47,776 nt of DNA. Source: Bacilli bacterium. Lineage in GTDB: Bacteria > Bacillota_I > Bacilli_A > ML615J-28 > CAG-698. A model generated the notes under the pieces. It did not search any database and was not told the DNA's origin. It saw only the letters and a program-made list of their open reading frames with translations. The stretch lies in assembly GCA_016296945.1 (NCBI GenBank), contig JAEDHQ010000006.1:1-47776 (forward strand), given 5' to 3'. This document shows, piece by piece, positions 19,364 to 26,974 of this stretch. Numbering within the stretch: position 1 is the stretch's first letter; each line of letters begins with the position of its first letter. The translations under genes and the position numbers were made by a program.

Positions 19364-19419
19364 TACATTATTTTAATTTTTTTTTGAAATATTTTTAATA
19401 TTTTTTTCGTATTTAAAAA

Positions 19420-19450
19420 AGCCTTAACTCTGACGATTAGAATTAAGACT
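19420..19450 (-). terminator. Terminator after the RsmC-like methyltransferase
   Basis: A 12-bp stem (19420-19431 with 19439-19450, two G-U on minus), loop 7, is followed by a run of seven T. It isolates rpoB from the genes upstream, so rpoBC depends on its own promoter. Confidence 0.9.
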
Positions 19451-19467
19451 TTTGACTTTTTTTTAAC

Positions 19468-20064
19468 TTATTTTTTTATTGATTTTATAATAAAATATCC
19501 ATTTTGTTTAGCGATTATTTCCGCATTACCAAAGACATTTTCCATCTCTTTAAATAATGAAGGGGCCCCTTGTTTCTTCTGAATAACCACATAAATTTCT
19601 CCTCGAGAATTTAAATGATCAAAACCTTGATTAATAATACCAAAGACAATTTTCTTACCCGCTCTAATTGGGGGGTTAGAAATTATGTAATCAAATGTAG
19701 AACCTACATTATCATAAAGATTACTTTCATAAACATTAGCATTAAAAATTTTATTAATTTTTATATTTTCTTTTACTAGTTCTATTGCCCGCAAATTTAC
19801 ATCAATCATTTCTACGTATAGTGTTTTATTACTTTTTGCAACTGCTAACCCAATTGCTCCATAACCACATCCAAGATCCAAAATCTTTGCATTATCCTCA
19901 AATATTGGAAGGTTTTGTAATAAAACATTAGTTCCAAAATCAACTCTATCTTTGGAAAAAACTCCATTATCAACAAAATATTTAAGAACATTTCCCCGAT
20001 ATGTATATTCTATTTCTTTGATATTGCTACTTAAATCACTATCATTTATATAGTAATGACTCAT
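19468..20064 (-). CDS. RsmC-like class I SAM-dependent methyltransferase
   Basis: 198 residues, a single Rossmann methyltransferase domain. Motif I is LDLGCGYGAIG (about residues 61-71), and the catalytic motif IV is NPPIRAGK (about 134-141), which in RsmC-type enzymes methylates N2 of a guanine in 16S rRNA. Bacillus has a gene of this type (ybxB) at the same place between rplL and rpoB. Its exact rRNA target is inferred only. An AGGTGAT site precedes the ATG. Confidence 0.88.
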   Translation of the reverse strand: MSHYYINDSDLSSNIKEIEYTYRGNVLKYFVDNGVFSKDRVDFGTNVLLQNLPIFEDNAKILDLGCGYGAIGLAVAKSNKTLYVEMIDVNLRAIELVKENIKINKIFNANVYESNLYDNVGSTFDYIISNPPIRAGKKIVFGIINQGFDHLNSRGEIYVVIQKKQGAPSLFKEMENVFGNAEIIAKQNGYFIIKSIKK

Positions 20065-20165
20065 ATAATCACCTCAAAAATCAAATTAATTATACTATAC
20101 TTTTAATAATTTAACAAGTAATTCAATTATCCTATTACAATATTTTTTTATTATATACTAAAAAA

Positions 20166-20188
20166 AGTCAACACCATAAATGTTGACT
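20166..20188 (-). terminator. Terminator after rplL
   Basis: AGTCAACA (20166-20173) pairs with TGTTGACT (20181-20188), loop 7, followed on minus by seven T. Confidence 0.9.
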
Positions 20189-20222
20189 TAATTTTTATTA
20201 TTCTAGATTATTTTATAACAGA

Positions 20223-20594
20223 TTATTTAACTTCAACTTCAGCTTGAACTTCTTTTAATTTAGCAGCGATGCCTTCAGCTTCTTCTTTAGATACATTTTC
20301 TTTAATCTTTGCATCTGGAGTTTCAACTAATTTCTTAGCATCCATTAATGATAATCCTAATAAATCTTTAACAGCTTTGATAATACCAACTTTGTTAGCA
20401 GCAGCGCTCTTTAAGATAACACTTACTAATGCTGGTCCTTCTTCTTTTTCTTCAGCAGCAACTGGACCTGCAGCAACCATAGCAGCAGCAGTAACACCGA
20501 AAGCTTCTTCTATAGCCTTAACTAATTCGTTAAGTTCTAAAACAGTCATTTCTTTTAAATCTTCGATAAATTTTTGTGTATCAATTTTAGCCAT
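20223..20594 (-). CDS. rplL: 50S ribosomal protein L7/L12
   Basis: 123 residues, normal length. L12 dimers form the flexible stalk that recruits translation GTPases. It has an N-terminal dimerisation helix region, an Ala-rich hinge (about residues 35-48) and the C-terminal domain with KVGIIKAVKDLLGLSLMDAKKLVE. It follows rplJ by 32 bases with GGGAGG in the gap. Confidence 0.98.
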   Translation of the reverse strand: MAKIDTQKFIEDLKEMTVLELNELVKAIEEAFGVTAAAMVAAGPVAAEEKEEGPALVSVILKSAAANKVGIIKAVKDLLGLSLMDAKKLVETPDAKIKENVSKEEAEGIAAKLKEVQAEVEVK

Positions 20595-20626
20595 AATAAT
20601 TTTTAATCCTCCCTAAAAAATTTTAA

Positions 20627-21115
20627 TTATGCTTCTTTTTCAGCAACAGCTTTAATTGCGCAACCAAGATTGCGAATTGGAGCTTGAAGTACACTTAATA
20701 ACATAGCAACCATACCAGCTTTATTTGGTAATGTAGCAAATACTTTCATTTCTTTTGGATCCATGAATTTACCATCAACTACACCAGCTTTAACTTTTAT
20801 TGTTTGATTTTTCTTAGCAAAGTCAAAAATAATTTTTGGTGCAGCAGTTGCTTCTTTAGAGAAAGCAACAGCACTTGGGCCTACAAAATAATCTTGGATA
20901 CCTTCATAACCAGCTTCAGTTGCAGCACGACGTAAAATGTTGTTTTTGATGACTCTTAATTCACATCCTGCATTATATAGATTCTTGCGTAATTCAGAAA
21001 CTTCAGCTACGTTTAAACCTAAGTAATCAATTACAACTGCAGATTCAGAAGCTTTAAATAATTCTAAAGCTTCGTTAACTTGTTCAACTTTAAAATTTAA
21101 AGTCGCTTTTTTCAT
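20627..21115 (-). CDS. rplJ: 50S ribosomal protein L10
   Basis: 162 residues. L10 anchors the L12 stalk to 23S rRNA. The N-terminal rRNA-binding domain includes VIDYLGLNVAEVSELRKNL and VIKNNILRRAA; the C-terminal helix that binds L12 dimers ends in LGCAIKAVAEKEA. The SD GGAGG is 6 bases upstream. Expression should be controlled by the L10 leader just upstream. Confidence 0.97.
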   Translation of the reverse strand: MKKATLNFKVEQVNEALELFKASESAVVIDYLGLNVAEVSELRKNLYNAGCELRVIKNNILRRAATEAGYEGIQDYFVGPSAVAFSKEATAAPKIIFDFAKKNQTIKVKAGVVDGKFMDPKEMKVFATLPNKAGMVAMLLSVLQAPIRNLGCAIKAVAEKEA

Positions 21116-21124
21116 TTTTTACCT

Positions 21125-21255
21125 CCAAGAAATAATAAATGCCTCTTTTTATTCTAGACAAAAAGAGGCTAAAATACTCATGTAATAATTTTACATCAGA
21201 TGACCTCGGTAGGAAATTAAGCAATAATGCACCTACTGTCTACGGCGTATAACAA
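21125..21255 (-). ncRNA. L10 ribosomal protein leader (rplJ-rplL autoregulation)
   Basis: On minus, the conserved strands GCCGTAGACAGTAGGTGC (21229-21246) and TCCTACCGAGGTCAT (21200-21214) match the known Bacillota L10 leader, in which the L10-L12 complex binds a kink-turn stem. A hairpin at 21141-21169 (GCCTCTTTTT with AAAAAGAGGC) follows, just before the rplJ SD, and could act as the attenuator. The T-run after it is weak, so control may also act on translation. Identified by eye from the conserved strands. Confidence 0.88.
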
Positions 21256-21322
21256 ACTATTTTATTTTTATGGTTCAATTTTTTTAATTTTTACTATTTT
21301 ATAATTTATAAGGTTATTTTAA

Positions 21323-22024
21323 TTATTTAGCATTAACTTGGTCTTGGTCAACCTTAATACCAGGGCCCATAGTAGTAGAAATTGCCATGCTCTTCATATA
21401 AACACCTTTAACAGTTGAAGGTTTTAATTTAACGATAACATTATAAACTGTACGGATATTTTCTACTAATTTTTGAGAATCAAATGAAACTTTACCAACT
21501 AAACATTGAATGTTACCAGTTTTGTCAACACGGTATTCAACTTTACCAGCTTTAATTTCACTAACTGCTTTAGTAAGATCCATAGTTACAGTACCTGTTT
21601 TTGCATTAGGCATTAATCCTTTAGGACCTAAAATTTTACCTAAACGTCCTAATTCACCCATCATATCAGGTGTTGCAACGATAATGTCAAATCCAAACCA
21701 TCCAGCTTTGATTTTTTCAAGGTATTCAGTATCACCTACAAAATCAGCACCTGCAGCAGTAGCTTCTTTTTGTTTATCAGGTGATTTAGTTAAAACTAAT
21801 ACAGAACGAGTCTTACCAGTACCATAAGGTAAAACGATTGCTCCACGTAAGTTTTGTTCAGCTTTACGAGGATCAAGATTCATTTTAAACGCAAGTTCAA
21901 CTGTTCCATCAAATTTAGTAATACTTGTTGCTTTGGCAAGCTCTACAGCTTCAGAAAGTTCATATTTTTTTAAGCGATCAATTTTATTTAACGCTTCTTG
22001 ATATTTTTTACCTCTTTTAGCCAT
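21323..22024 (-). CDS. rplA: 50S ribosomal protein L1
   Basis: 233 residues. L1 forms the mobile stalk beside the E site and represses its own operon by binding mRNA. Signature NAKTGTVT-like region GPKGLMPNAKTGTV at about residues 127-140, and LPYGTGKTRSVLVL at about 66. AAGGAGG is 8 bases upstream. An L1-type binding motif lies in the 96-base gap between rplK and this gene. Confidence 0.98.
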   Translation of the reverse strand: MAKRGKKYQEALNKIDRLKKYELSEAVELAKATSITKFDGTVELAFKMNLDPRKAEQNLRGAIVLPYGTGKTRSVLVLTKSPDKQKEATAAGADFVGDTEYLEKIKAGWFGFDIIVATPDMMGELGRLGKILGPKGLMPNAKTGTVTMDLTKAVSEIKAGKVEYRVDKTGNIQCLVGKVSFDSQKLVENIRTVYNVIVKLKPSTVKGVYMKSMAISTTMGPGIKVDQDQVNAK

Positions 22025-22043
22025 ATTTTTTACCTCCTTAAAT

Positions 22044-22068
22044 GTGGTCTAACGGAAATTCCTCCCAC
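22044..22068 (-). promoter_or_regulatory. L1-binding-type RNA motif upstream of rplA
   Basis: On minus: GTGGGAG, a small hairpin (GGAA...TTCC), GTTA, then GACCAC just ahead of the rplA SD. GTGG pairs with CCAC around asymmetric GAG and GTTAGA-type strands, the arrangement of the L1 site in rRNA and in other L1 leaders. A second hairpin (AAGTTGA/TCAACTT) sits upstream at 22073-22091. Confidence 0.75.
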
Positions 22069-22120
22069 AGTTTAAGTTGAATTTTTCAACTTATTGGGAC
22101 TAGAAACTTCGTTGTTTTAA

Positions 22121-22549
22121 TTAATCTTCAACAACAATTCCCATATTTCTTGCAGTTCCTTCAACAATCTTCATAGCAGCTTCAACAGTATAAGCGCTTA
22201 AGTCAGGAAGTTTAGTAGTAGCGATTTCTCTTAATTGATCTTTAGTGATAGTCGCAACTTTAGTCTTCTTAGAGTTTGAAGAACCACTTTGAATTCCAGC
22301 AGTTTTCTTTAATAAGTCAGATGCTGGTGGAGTCTTTGTGATGAAAGAAAATGAACGATCATCATAAATAGTAACAACAACAGGGATCATGTATCCAGCC
22401 ATTTCTCTTGTCTTATCATTGAATTGAAGACAGAATTGTTGAGTATTAATACCTGTAGGTGATAATACTGGTCCAACTGGTGGGGCTGGTGTAGCTTTTC
22501 CTGCATTTAATTGCAATTTAACAACTTTCGTAATTTTTTTCGCAGCCAC
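22121..22549 (-). CDS. rplK: 50S ribosomal protein L11
   Basis: 142 residues. L11 binds the GTPase centre of 23S rRNA. The start is the GTG at 22549 (product MAAKKITKVVKLQLNAGKA), with GGAGGT 7 bases upstream; the GTG 9 bases earlier overlaps the SD. The conserved ATPAPPVGPVL segment is at about residues 20-30, and the C-terminal RNA-binding domain ends in EGTARNMGIVVED. It is the first gene of rplKA here because a divergent gene splits it from nusG. Confidence 0.96.
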   Translation of the reverse strand: MAAKKITKVVKLQLNAGKATPAPPVGPVLSPTGINTQQFCLQFNDKTREMAGYMIPVVVTIYDDRSFSFITKTPPASDLLKKTAGIQSGSSNSKKTKVATITKDQLREIATTKLPDLSAYTVEAAMKIVEGTARNMGIVVED

Positions 22550-22576
22550 GAGACGCACCTCCTTTTTGTCCGTGAT

Positions 22577-22604
22577 GTGGTCATTGAGTTTAATACTCTC
22601 CCAC
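22577..22604 (-). promoter_or_regulatory. L1-binding-type RNA motif upstream of rplK
   Basis: On minus: GTGGGAG, a hairpin AGT-ATTAA-ACT, CAAT, then GACCAC, 17 bases ahead of the SD of rplK. It has the same frame as the motif before rplA, so L1 could repress both cistrons. Confidence 0.75.
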
Positions 22605-22642
22605 TAATAATAAAATAGTAATGCTTATTTACGCACTATGTT

Positions 22643-22671
22643 ATTATATCAAATTAATCTAAAAAAGTCAA
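22643..22671 (-). promoter_or_regulatory. Promoter of rplK-rplA
   Basis: TTGACT (22666-22671) and TATAAT (22643-22648), minus sense, 17 bases apart. It starts transcription about 30 bases before the L1 motif. Confidence 0.88.
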
Positions 22672-22747
22672 GTGATTTTTCATAGTTTTTCTTGTTTATT
22701 TTTCATTATTTTTATGTTATACTAATTATATAAAAATGGTGAATTAT

Positions 22748-23836
22748 ATGGAGTATAAACTTAAAGTAAAACGCATAAATTTAGAACAAAACAAAAGAAT
22801 ATTATGCATTAGTGATATCCATGGAGGATACAATCTTTTAATAGAATTATTAGAAAAAGCAAACTATACTGATAATGATTATCTTTTCATCATTGGAGAT
22901 ATTATTGAAAAGGGGCCTGACAGTCTTAAAACTCTACATTTAGTTATGGAACTTGCAAAAAAAGATAATGTCTTCATCCTAATTGGTAATAATGATTTTG
23001 CAATGGTTCACATTTTAAATGACACAAAAGCAAAAGAATATCCTAATTATTTAAAAAGGACAAAATCAATATATCATGACTTTGCAGAATACTATAACTT
23101 ACCCCTTGAAACATCAGAAGATATTTTAAAAATTAATTCTCTAATTCGTAGAGACTTTCAAAAAGAAATTGATTTTATTGTTAATCTACCAACAATTATT
23201 GAAACCGACAAACTATTATTTTCTCACGCAAGCGTTACTGATTATTTTAATTTAGATAAACTAGATTATAAAGAAGTAATTAAATATGATTACTTCATGG
23301 ATGGAAACTTCTACTTACCAAAAAGATTAATTGTAGGCCACTATCCAGCAGTTGCATACTGTAGTAATCGCTGCACGCTTCATCCCGTTAGAAATAACGA
23401 GAAAAATATTGTTTCAATCGATGGTGGATATACAGCCAAAATAGGTGGACAACTAAACTGTTATATTTTAGAAAATGAAAAAACCTTAAAAGAATCCTAT
23501 CTTTATGTTGATAATTTAGAAAAAGCTATTGCTTTAGTCGACGATAAAGGAAAACCAGCATCAATTTTAGCAATATGGGATCGTGAGCGTTTTAGCGTAA
23601 TCGAAAAGAAAGAAAAAACTTCTATTTGTAAAGTAAATGATGAAATTATAGAGATGCCGAATGATTTTGTCTATTTTCACAAAAATAAATATTATTGTGC
23701 CGATTATACTAATGAAATATTACCAATTTCTAAAAATGAAATAATTAAAATTGTTATTGAGTATGAAAAATACTGGTTCTGTAAAAAGGGGGATGTTTTA
23801 GGATTCATCGATAAAAATAAATTACATAAGATATGA
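22748..23836 (+). CDS. PPP-family metallophosphoesterase
   Basis: 362 residues. The N-terminal domain has the metal-binding signatures of the PPP/ApaH fold: SDIHGG (about residue 25), GDIIEKGPDS (about 51), GNND (about 77), SHAS (about 160) and GHYP (about 196). The usual GDxxDRG and GNHE are changed to GDIIEKG and GNND, so substrate and activity are uncertain. About 130 C-terminal residues do not match the phosphatase core and look beta-rich. I start at the ATG at 22748 because GGTGA lies 5 bases before it. The gene is divergent from rplK and convergent with nusG, splitting the usual nusG-rplK neighbourhood. Confidence 0.8.
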   Translation: MEYKLKVKRINLEQNKRILCISDIHGGYNLLIELLEKANYTDNDYLFIIGDIIEKGPDSLKTLHLVMELAKKDNVFILIGNNDFAMVHILNDTKAKEYPNYLKRTKSIYHDFAEYYNLPLETSEDILKINSLIRRDFQKEIDFIVNLPTIIETDKLLFSHASVTDYFNLDKLDYKEVIKYDYFMDGNFYLPKRLIVGHYPAVAYCSNRCTLHPVRNNEKNIVSIDGGYTAKIGGQLNCYILENEKTLKESYLYVDNLEKAIALVDDKGKPASILAIWDRERFSVIEKKEKTSICKVNDEIIEMPNDFVYFHKNKYYCADYTNEILPISKNEIIKIVIEYEKYWFCKKGDVLGFIDKNKLHKI

Positions 23837-23857
23837 ATTAAAAACATATAAAAAATA

Positions 23858-23880
23858 GGTGTAGTTGCATTAACTACACC
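23858..23880. terminator. Bidirectional terminator between the phosphoesterase and nusG
   Basis: GGTGTAGTT (23858-23866) pairs perfectly with AACTACACC (23872-23880), loop 5. It is followed by TTTTATAATCTTTT on plus and by TATTTTTTA on minus, so it can serve both convergent genes. Confidence 0.9.
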
Positions 23881-23895
23881 TTTTATAATCTTTTA

Positions 23896-24432
23896 TTATA
23901 GAATAACAACTTCATTAAAGTTTAATTCAGCAACTGTTTGACGACCAAAGAAACTAACTAATACTTTAACGATTTCTCTTTGTTCATCAATTGAATCAAT
24001 TACAGCTTCTTGACCAGAAAAGTTACCAGCAGTTATACGAACTGTATCGCCAACTTTTCCTGCAAAATTTTTCGCAAGAGAAATTCCACACATCTTCAAG
24101 ATTGGAGCAATTTCATCATCTTGTAATGGAACTGGTTTTGCTCCACCACCACTAGAGCCTAAGAATCCAGTAACCATTGGAGTATTACGAACCATAAACC
24201 ATGAATCATCAGTAACAATCATATCAATGAATACATATCCCGGATAAGGCTTAACTTTAACTTCTTTTGTTTCGCCGTTTTTCTTCTTTTCAATTTCAGT
24301 AACTTCAGGAACTAAAACATTAAAAATAACATCTTGCATTCCCATTGAATCGATACGACTAATAAGATTTCTTTGAGCCGCGCTTTCCATTCCAGAATAT
24401 GTTTGAACCACATACCAAGCTCTTTCTTCCAT
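23896..24432 (-). CDS. nusG: Transcription elongation/antitermination factor NusG
   Basis: 178 residues: an NGN domain (AWYVVQTYSGME at the start, PGYVFIDM at about residue 83, VRNTPMVTGFLG at about 98) and a C-terminal KOW domain (GDTVRITAGNFSGQEAVI at about 127). NusG binds RNA polymerase and couples it to ribosome or Rho. It lies 11 bases after secE in the rpmG-secE-nusG operon and ends at a bidirectional terminator instead of running into rplK. Confidence 0.97.
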   Translation of the reverse strand: MEERAWYVVQTYSGMESAAQRNLISRIDSMGMQDVIFNVLVPEVTEIEKKKNGETKEVKVKPYPGYVFIDMIVTDDSWFMVRNTPMVTGFLGSSGGGAKPVPLQDDEIAPILKMCGISLAKNFAGKVGDTVRITAGNFSGQEAVIDSIDEQREIVKVLVSFFGRQTVAELNFNEVVIL

Positions 24433-24443
24433 AATCTATCTGC

Positions 24444-24878
24444 CTATTTCATTAATCCCGCTAACCATTGGAATAGTTTTACAACTTGATTTAATATCGC
24501 ATCATATCCTACAAATAATACAGCGATGATTAAAATAAATGCAAATACGATAGCGGTATTTTCTAACATATTTTTCTTAGTAGGCCAACTAACTCTCTTA
24601 ATTTCACCAATTGATGGTTTAACATAAGGCCATATTGCTAATAAGAATGAAGCAACACCTAAAATAATTAAAATCCAAGCAAATACTGCAGGATATTCAC
24701 CAATGAAATAGAAGTTTGGATTTACTACTAATCCTTGTTCACCATCAGTTGAAATACCAACTAAAATCATTGCTCCTAAAACGATACCAATTAATGCAAG
24801 AACTAATAAAATTAATCCTTCATATTTATATTCTTTAGCAACAAGAGATAAAAAACTCTTTTTTTCTTTTTCAGCCAT
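24444..24878 (-). CDS. secE: Preprotein translocase subunit SecE, with extra N-terminal membrane helices
   Basis: 144 residues. The C-terminal part (residues about 85-144) is ordinary SecE: the amphipathic helix and conserved EIKRVSWPTKKN followed by one membrane helix. It clamps SecY in the translocon. Before it are two further hydrophobic segments (about 20-42 and 60-85), giving three membrane helices as in enterobacterial SecE, whereas typical Bacilli SecE has about 60 residues and one helix. The ATG at 24878 is chosen because GGAGG lies 9 bases upstream. Confidence 0.92.
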   Translation of the reverse strand: MAEKEKKSFLSLVAKEYKYEGLILLVLALIGIVLGAMILVGISTDGEQGLVVNPNFYFIGEYPAVFAWILIILGVASFLLAIWPYVKPSIGEIKRVSWPTKKNMLENTAIVFAFILIIAVLFVGYDAILNQVVKLFQWLAGLMK

Positions 24879-24905
24879 TTTTACATTCCTCCACAATTAG
24901 CTTTT

Positions 24906-25055
24906 TTATTTTGTCTCTTTATGTACTGTATGTTTATTACATTTTGGACAATATTTTTTTATAACCATACGGTCTGTCTTAGTTAATTTGTTTCGTTCAA
25001 CAGTATAATTACGAGACAAACAATCTTCACAAATTAAAATTATTTTTTCTCTCAT
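24906..25055 (-). CDS. rpmG: 50S ribosomal protein L33
   Basis: 49 residues (MREKIILICEDCLSRNY... ending HTVHKETK). It has two CxxC pairs (CEDC and CPKC), so this is the zinc-binding form of L33. GAGGAAA lies 5 bases before the ATG. It is the first gene of the rpmG-secE-nusG operon, the normal Bacilli order. Confidence 0.95.
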   Translation of the reverse strand: MREKIILICEDCLSRNYTVERNKLTKTDRMVIKKYCPKCNKHTVHKETK

Positions 25056-25086
25056 ATACGTTTCCTCACTTTTTAGACTACTAGTT

Positions 25087-25115
25087 ATTATACTACTTTA
25101 TAAATGTTTTGTCAA
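25087..25115 (-). promoter_or_regulatory. Promoter of rpmG-secE-nusG
   Basis: Consensus TTGACA (25110-25115) and TATAAT (25087-25092), minus sense, spaced by 17 bases. The spacer ends in AAAGTAG, as in the str promoter. Confidence 0.92.
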
Positions 25116-25155
25116 TGTTTATTTATCTTTAAATAAAAAAATAACATTGTAATCA

Positions 25156-25848
25156 TTATAATTTCTTATTTTTTAATTTAATTCTTTTTATTGCATTATA
25201 GACACTTTCAACATCACAATCAAGAAAAGATGCAATTTCTCGAGGTCGATAGTTTTTCACATATAATTCATATACTCTTTGTTCCAAAGAGGAAAATATT
25301 CCTTTTTGAAAATCAACATTTTCAATTCGCTTTTTCTTTCGATATTTACTTAATATATAATACAATTTTGAAGAACTACATTTTAACTCCTCAGAAATCT
25401 CTTTTATATTGTGTCCTTTCAAATATAATTCCATTACTGATTTATCAAAAGAATTATTAATTTTCTTAATTACTTCTATATTTTCTCCTAATTCTATATA
25501 ACTAGGTTCTTTAAAAGTAATTTTATCAATCGTGTCAACATCTAATAAAGAAACGTTATAAAAATAATTTTTATCTTTTCTTAGAAGGTTCCTTATTTTA
25601 TTTTGAATAGACATATCAAGATAAACATTAAAAGTAAAATTTTTATCTTCGCGATAATTTTCACTACATTGATACAACACCATCAAACATTCTTGATAAA
25701 AATCAGTAAAGTTTTTTTCTTGAATTTTAAAACTTCTTAATCGACTTATAATTAAAGGACGATATTTGTCGCACAAAATTTCAAAAGCATTCTCATCATT
25801 TTCTGATATTAAATATAACAATTCATTATCGTTATATTTAATTTTCAT
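25156..25848 (-). CDS. sigH: SigH-like sigma-70 family sigma factor
   Basis: 230 residues. Region 2: ENAFEILCDKYRPLI and FTDFYQECLMVLYQC (about residues 20-62). Region 4-type helix-turn-helix occurs twice: LYLKGHNIKEISEELKCSSS (about 145-164) and the C-terminal EQRVYELYVKNYRPREIASF followed by ESVYNAIKRIK. The last segment and the position between rlmB and rpmG match sigH of Bacillus. Its start overlaps the rlmB stop (TAATG). Whether it governs competence- or sporulation-like genes here is unknown; the symbol is given by synteny. Confidence 0.75.
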   Translation of the reverse strand: MKIKYNDNELLYLISENDENAFEILCDKYRPLIISRLRSFKIQEKNFTDFYQECLMVLYQCSENYREDKNFTFNVYLDMSIQNKIRNLLRKDKNYFYNVSLLDVDTIDKITFKEPSYIELGENIEVIKKINNSFDKSVMELYLKGHNIKEISEELKCSSSKLYYILSKYRKKKRIENVDFQKGIFSSLEQRVYELYVKNYRPREIASFLDCDVESVYNAIKRIKLKNKKL

Positions 25849-26564
25849 TATTTTTTATTTTGTTGTCTCCTTATTTCATAGATTAATAAAGCAGCGCTAA
25901 CAGAGGCGTTCAATGAATTAACTTTTCCCCACATTGGGATTTTCACAAGAAAATCACATTCTTCTTTTGTTAGTCGTGAAAGACCTTTACCTTCAGAACC
26001 AATTATTAAACAAACCTTCATATTCAAATCTAGATCCCAAAAGTTTTTACTTTCAGCCAATGCTTCCGCACCAACAACCCAATATCCATTTTCTTTTAAA
26101 GTTTTTATTGTATTTATTAAATTAGTAACCATAACAACCTTAACATGCTCGATAGCCCCCGCAGAAACTTTTGAAACCGTTGCATTAACTTTGACGCTAC
26201 GATTCTTTGGAAGAATAATTCCTGATGCTCCACTAATCTCACAAGTACGAATAATTGCCCCTAAATTATGAGGATCCTCGATACCATCAAGCATTACGAT
26301 TAACGAATCACTACTATCATTTATAATATCTTTTAAATTATAATAATGATATTCAGCAACACTTGCTAATATACCTTGATGATTAACTGGTTGTTTTAGA
26401 ATTTTTTCAATTGTTCCTCTTTGTACTATTTGATATTTAATATTATTTTTATTAAGCAATGAAATAATATCATTATTGTTAGCAGTAACCATTACATCAC
26501 TAATTTCTCTTTTATTTCTTATTGCTTCAATAATTGAGTTTTTTCCATAAATCTTTTCAAACAT
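25848..26564 (-). CDS. rlmB: 23S rRNA 2'-O-ribose methyltransferase, TrmH/SpoU family
   Basis: About 238 residues. An N-terminal substrate-binding domain (FEKIYGKNSIIEAIRN) is followed by the SPOUT domain with the knot motifs: LDGIEDPHNLGAIIRTCE (about 94-111), LIIGSEGKGLSR (about 184-195) and IPMWGKVNSLNASVSAALL (about 206-224). The family methylates a guanosine ribose in 23S rRNA (Gm2251 in E. coli). The ATG at 26564 with GAGG 6 bases upstream overlaps the end of mrnC by 8 bases. Confidence 0.92.
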   Translation of the reverse strand: MFEKIYGKNSIIEAIRNKREISDVMVTANNNDIISLLNKNNIKYQIVQRGTIEKILKQPVNHQGILASVAEYHYYNLKDIINDSSDSLIVMLDGIEDPHNLGAIIRTCEISGASGIILPKNRSVKVNATVSKVSAGAIEHVKVVMVTNLINTIKTLKENGYWVVGAEALAESKNFWDLDLNMKVCLIIGSEGKGLSRLTKEECDFLVKIPMWGKVNSLNASVSAALLIYEIRRQQNKK

Positions 26565-26964
26565 TTTTTGCCTCAATTTTAGCGATTGCTTTCTTTATTA
26601 TTTCTTCTAATCTGTCATTTTGATTTGTAAGATATAAATATCCTAAAACAGCTTCAAATCCAGAACTCTTTAAATATTCATTTATTTTCGCATTTTTAGG
26701 CTTATGGCGATAATTGTAATTTCTACCACGATGATAAACACCAAGTTCTACTTCTGTAAATTCATCAATTATTTGATCAACTATCAACGCATGCGAAATA
26801 CTTGACACAAACTTTTGTGTTTGTTTGTGTAGTTCATTTGGCTTTGTAATCCCTAAAGATAACAAATACATTCGAATATATAGTTCATAATAAGCATCAC
26901 CAATGTATGCTAAATCTGAGCCATTAACCATCCTACAATCAATTTTTTCTTTAAACTTATTCAT
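26557..26964 (-). CDS. mrnC: Mini-ribonuclease III
   Basis: About 135 residues from the ATG at 26964; a TTG at 26985 inside the cysS end is the alternative, and neither has a clear SD. It is a catalytic RNase III domain without a dsRNA-binding domain. LAYIGDAYYELYIR carries the catalytic Asp and FEAVLGYLYL the catalytic Glu. Mini-III trims 23S rRNA precursor ends in Bacilli. The cysS-mrnC-rlmB-sigH order is conserved there. Confidence 0.92.
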   Translation of the reverse strand: MNKFKEKIDCRMVNGSDLAYIGDAYYELYIRMYLLSLGITKPNELHKQTQKFVSSISHALIVDQIIDEFTEVELGVYHRGRNYNYRHKPKNAKINEYLKSSGFEAVLGYLYLTNQNDRLEEIIKKAIAKIEAKNV

Positions 26965-26974
26965 ATAATTTTTA

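Noticed and set aside
22736..22747. Earlier ATG as start of the phosphoesterase
   Set aside because: It has no SD, while the ATG at 22748 has GGTGA 5 bases upstream.
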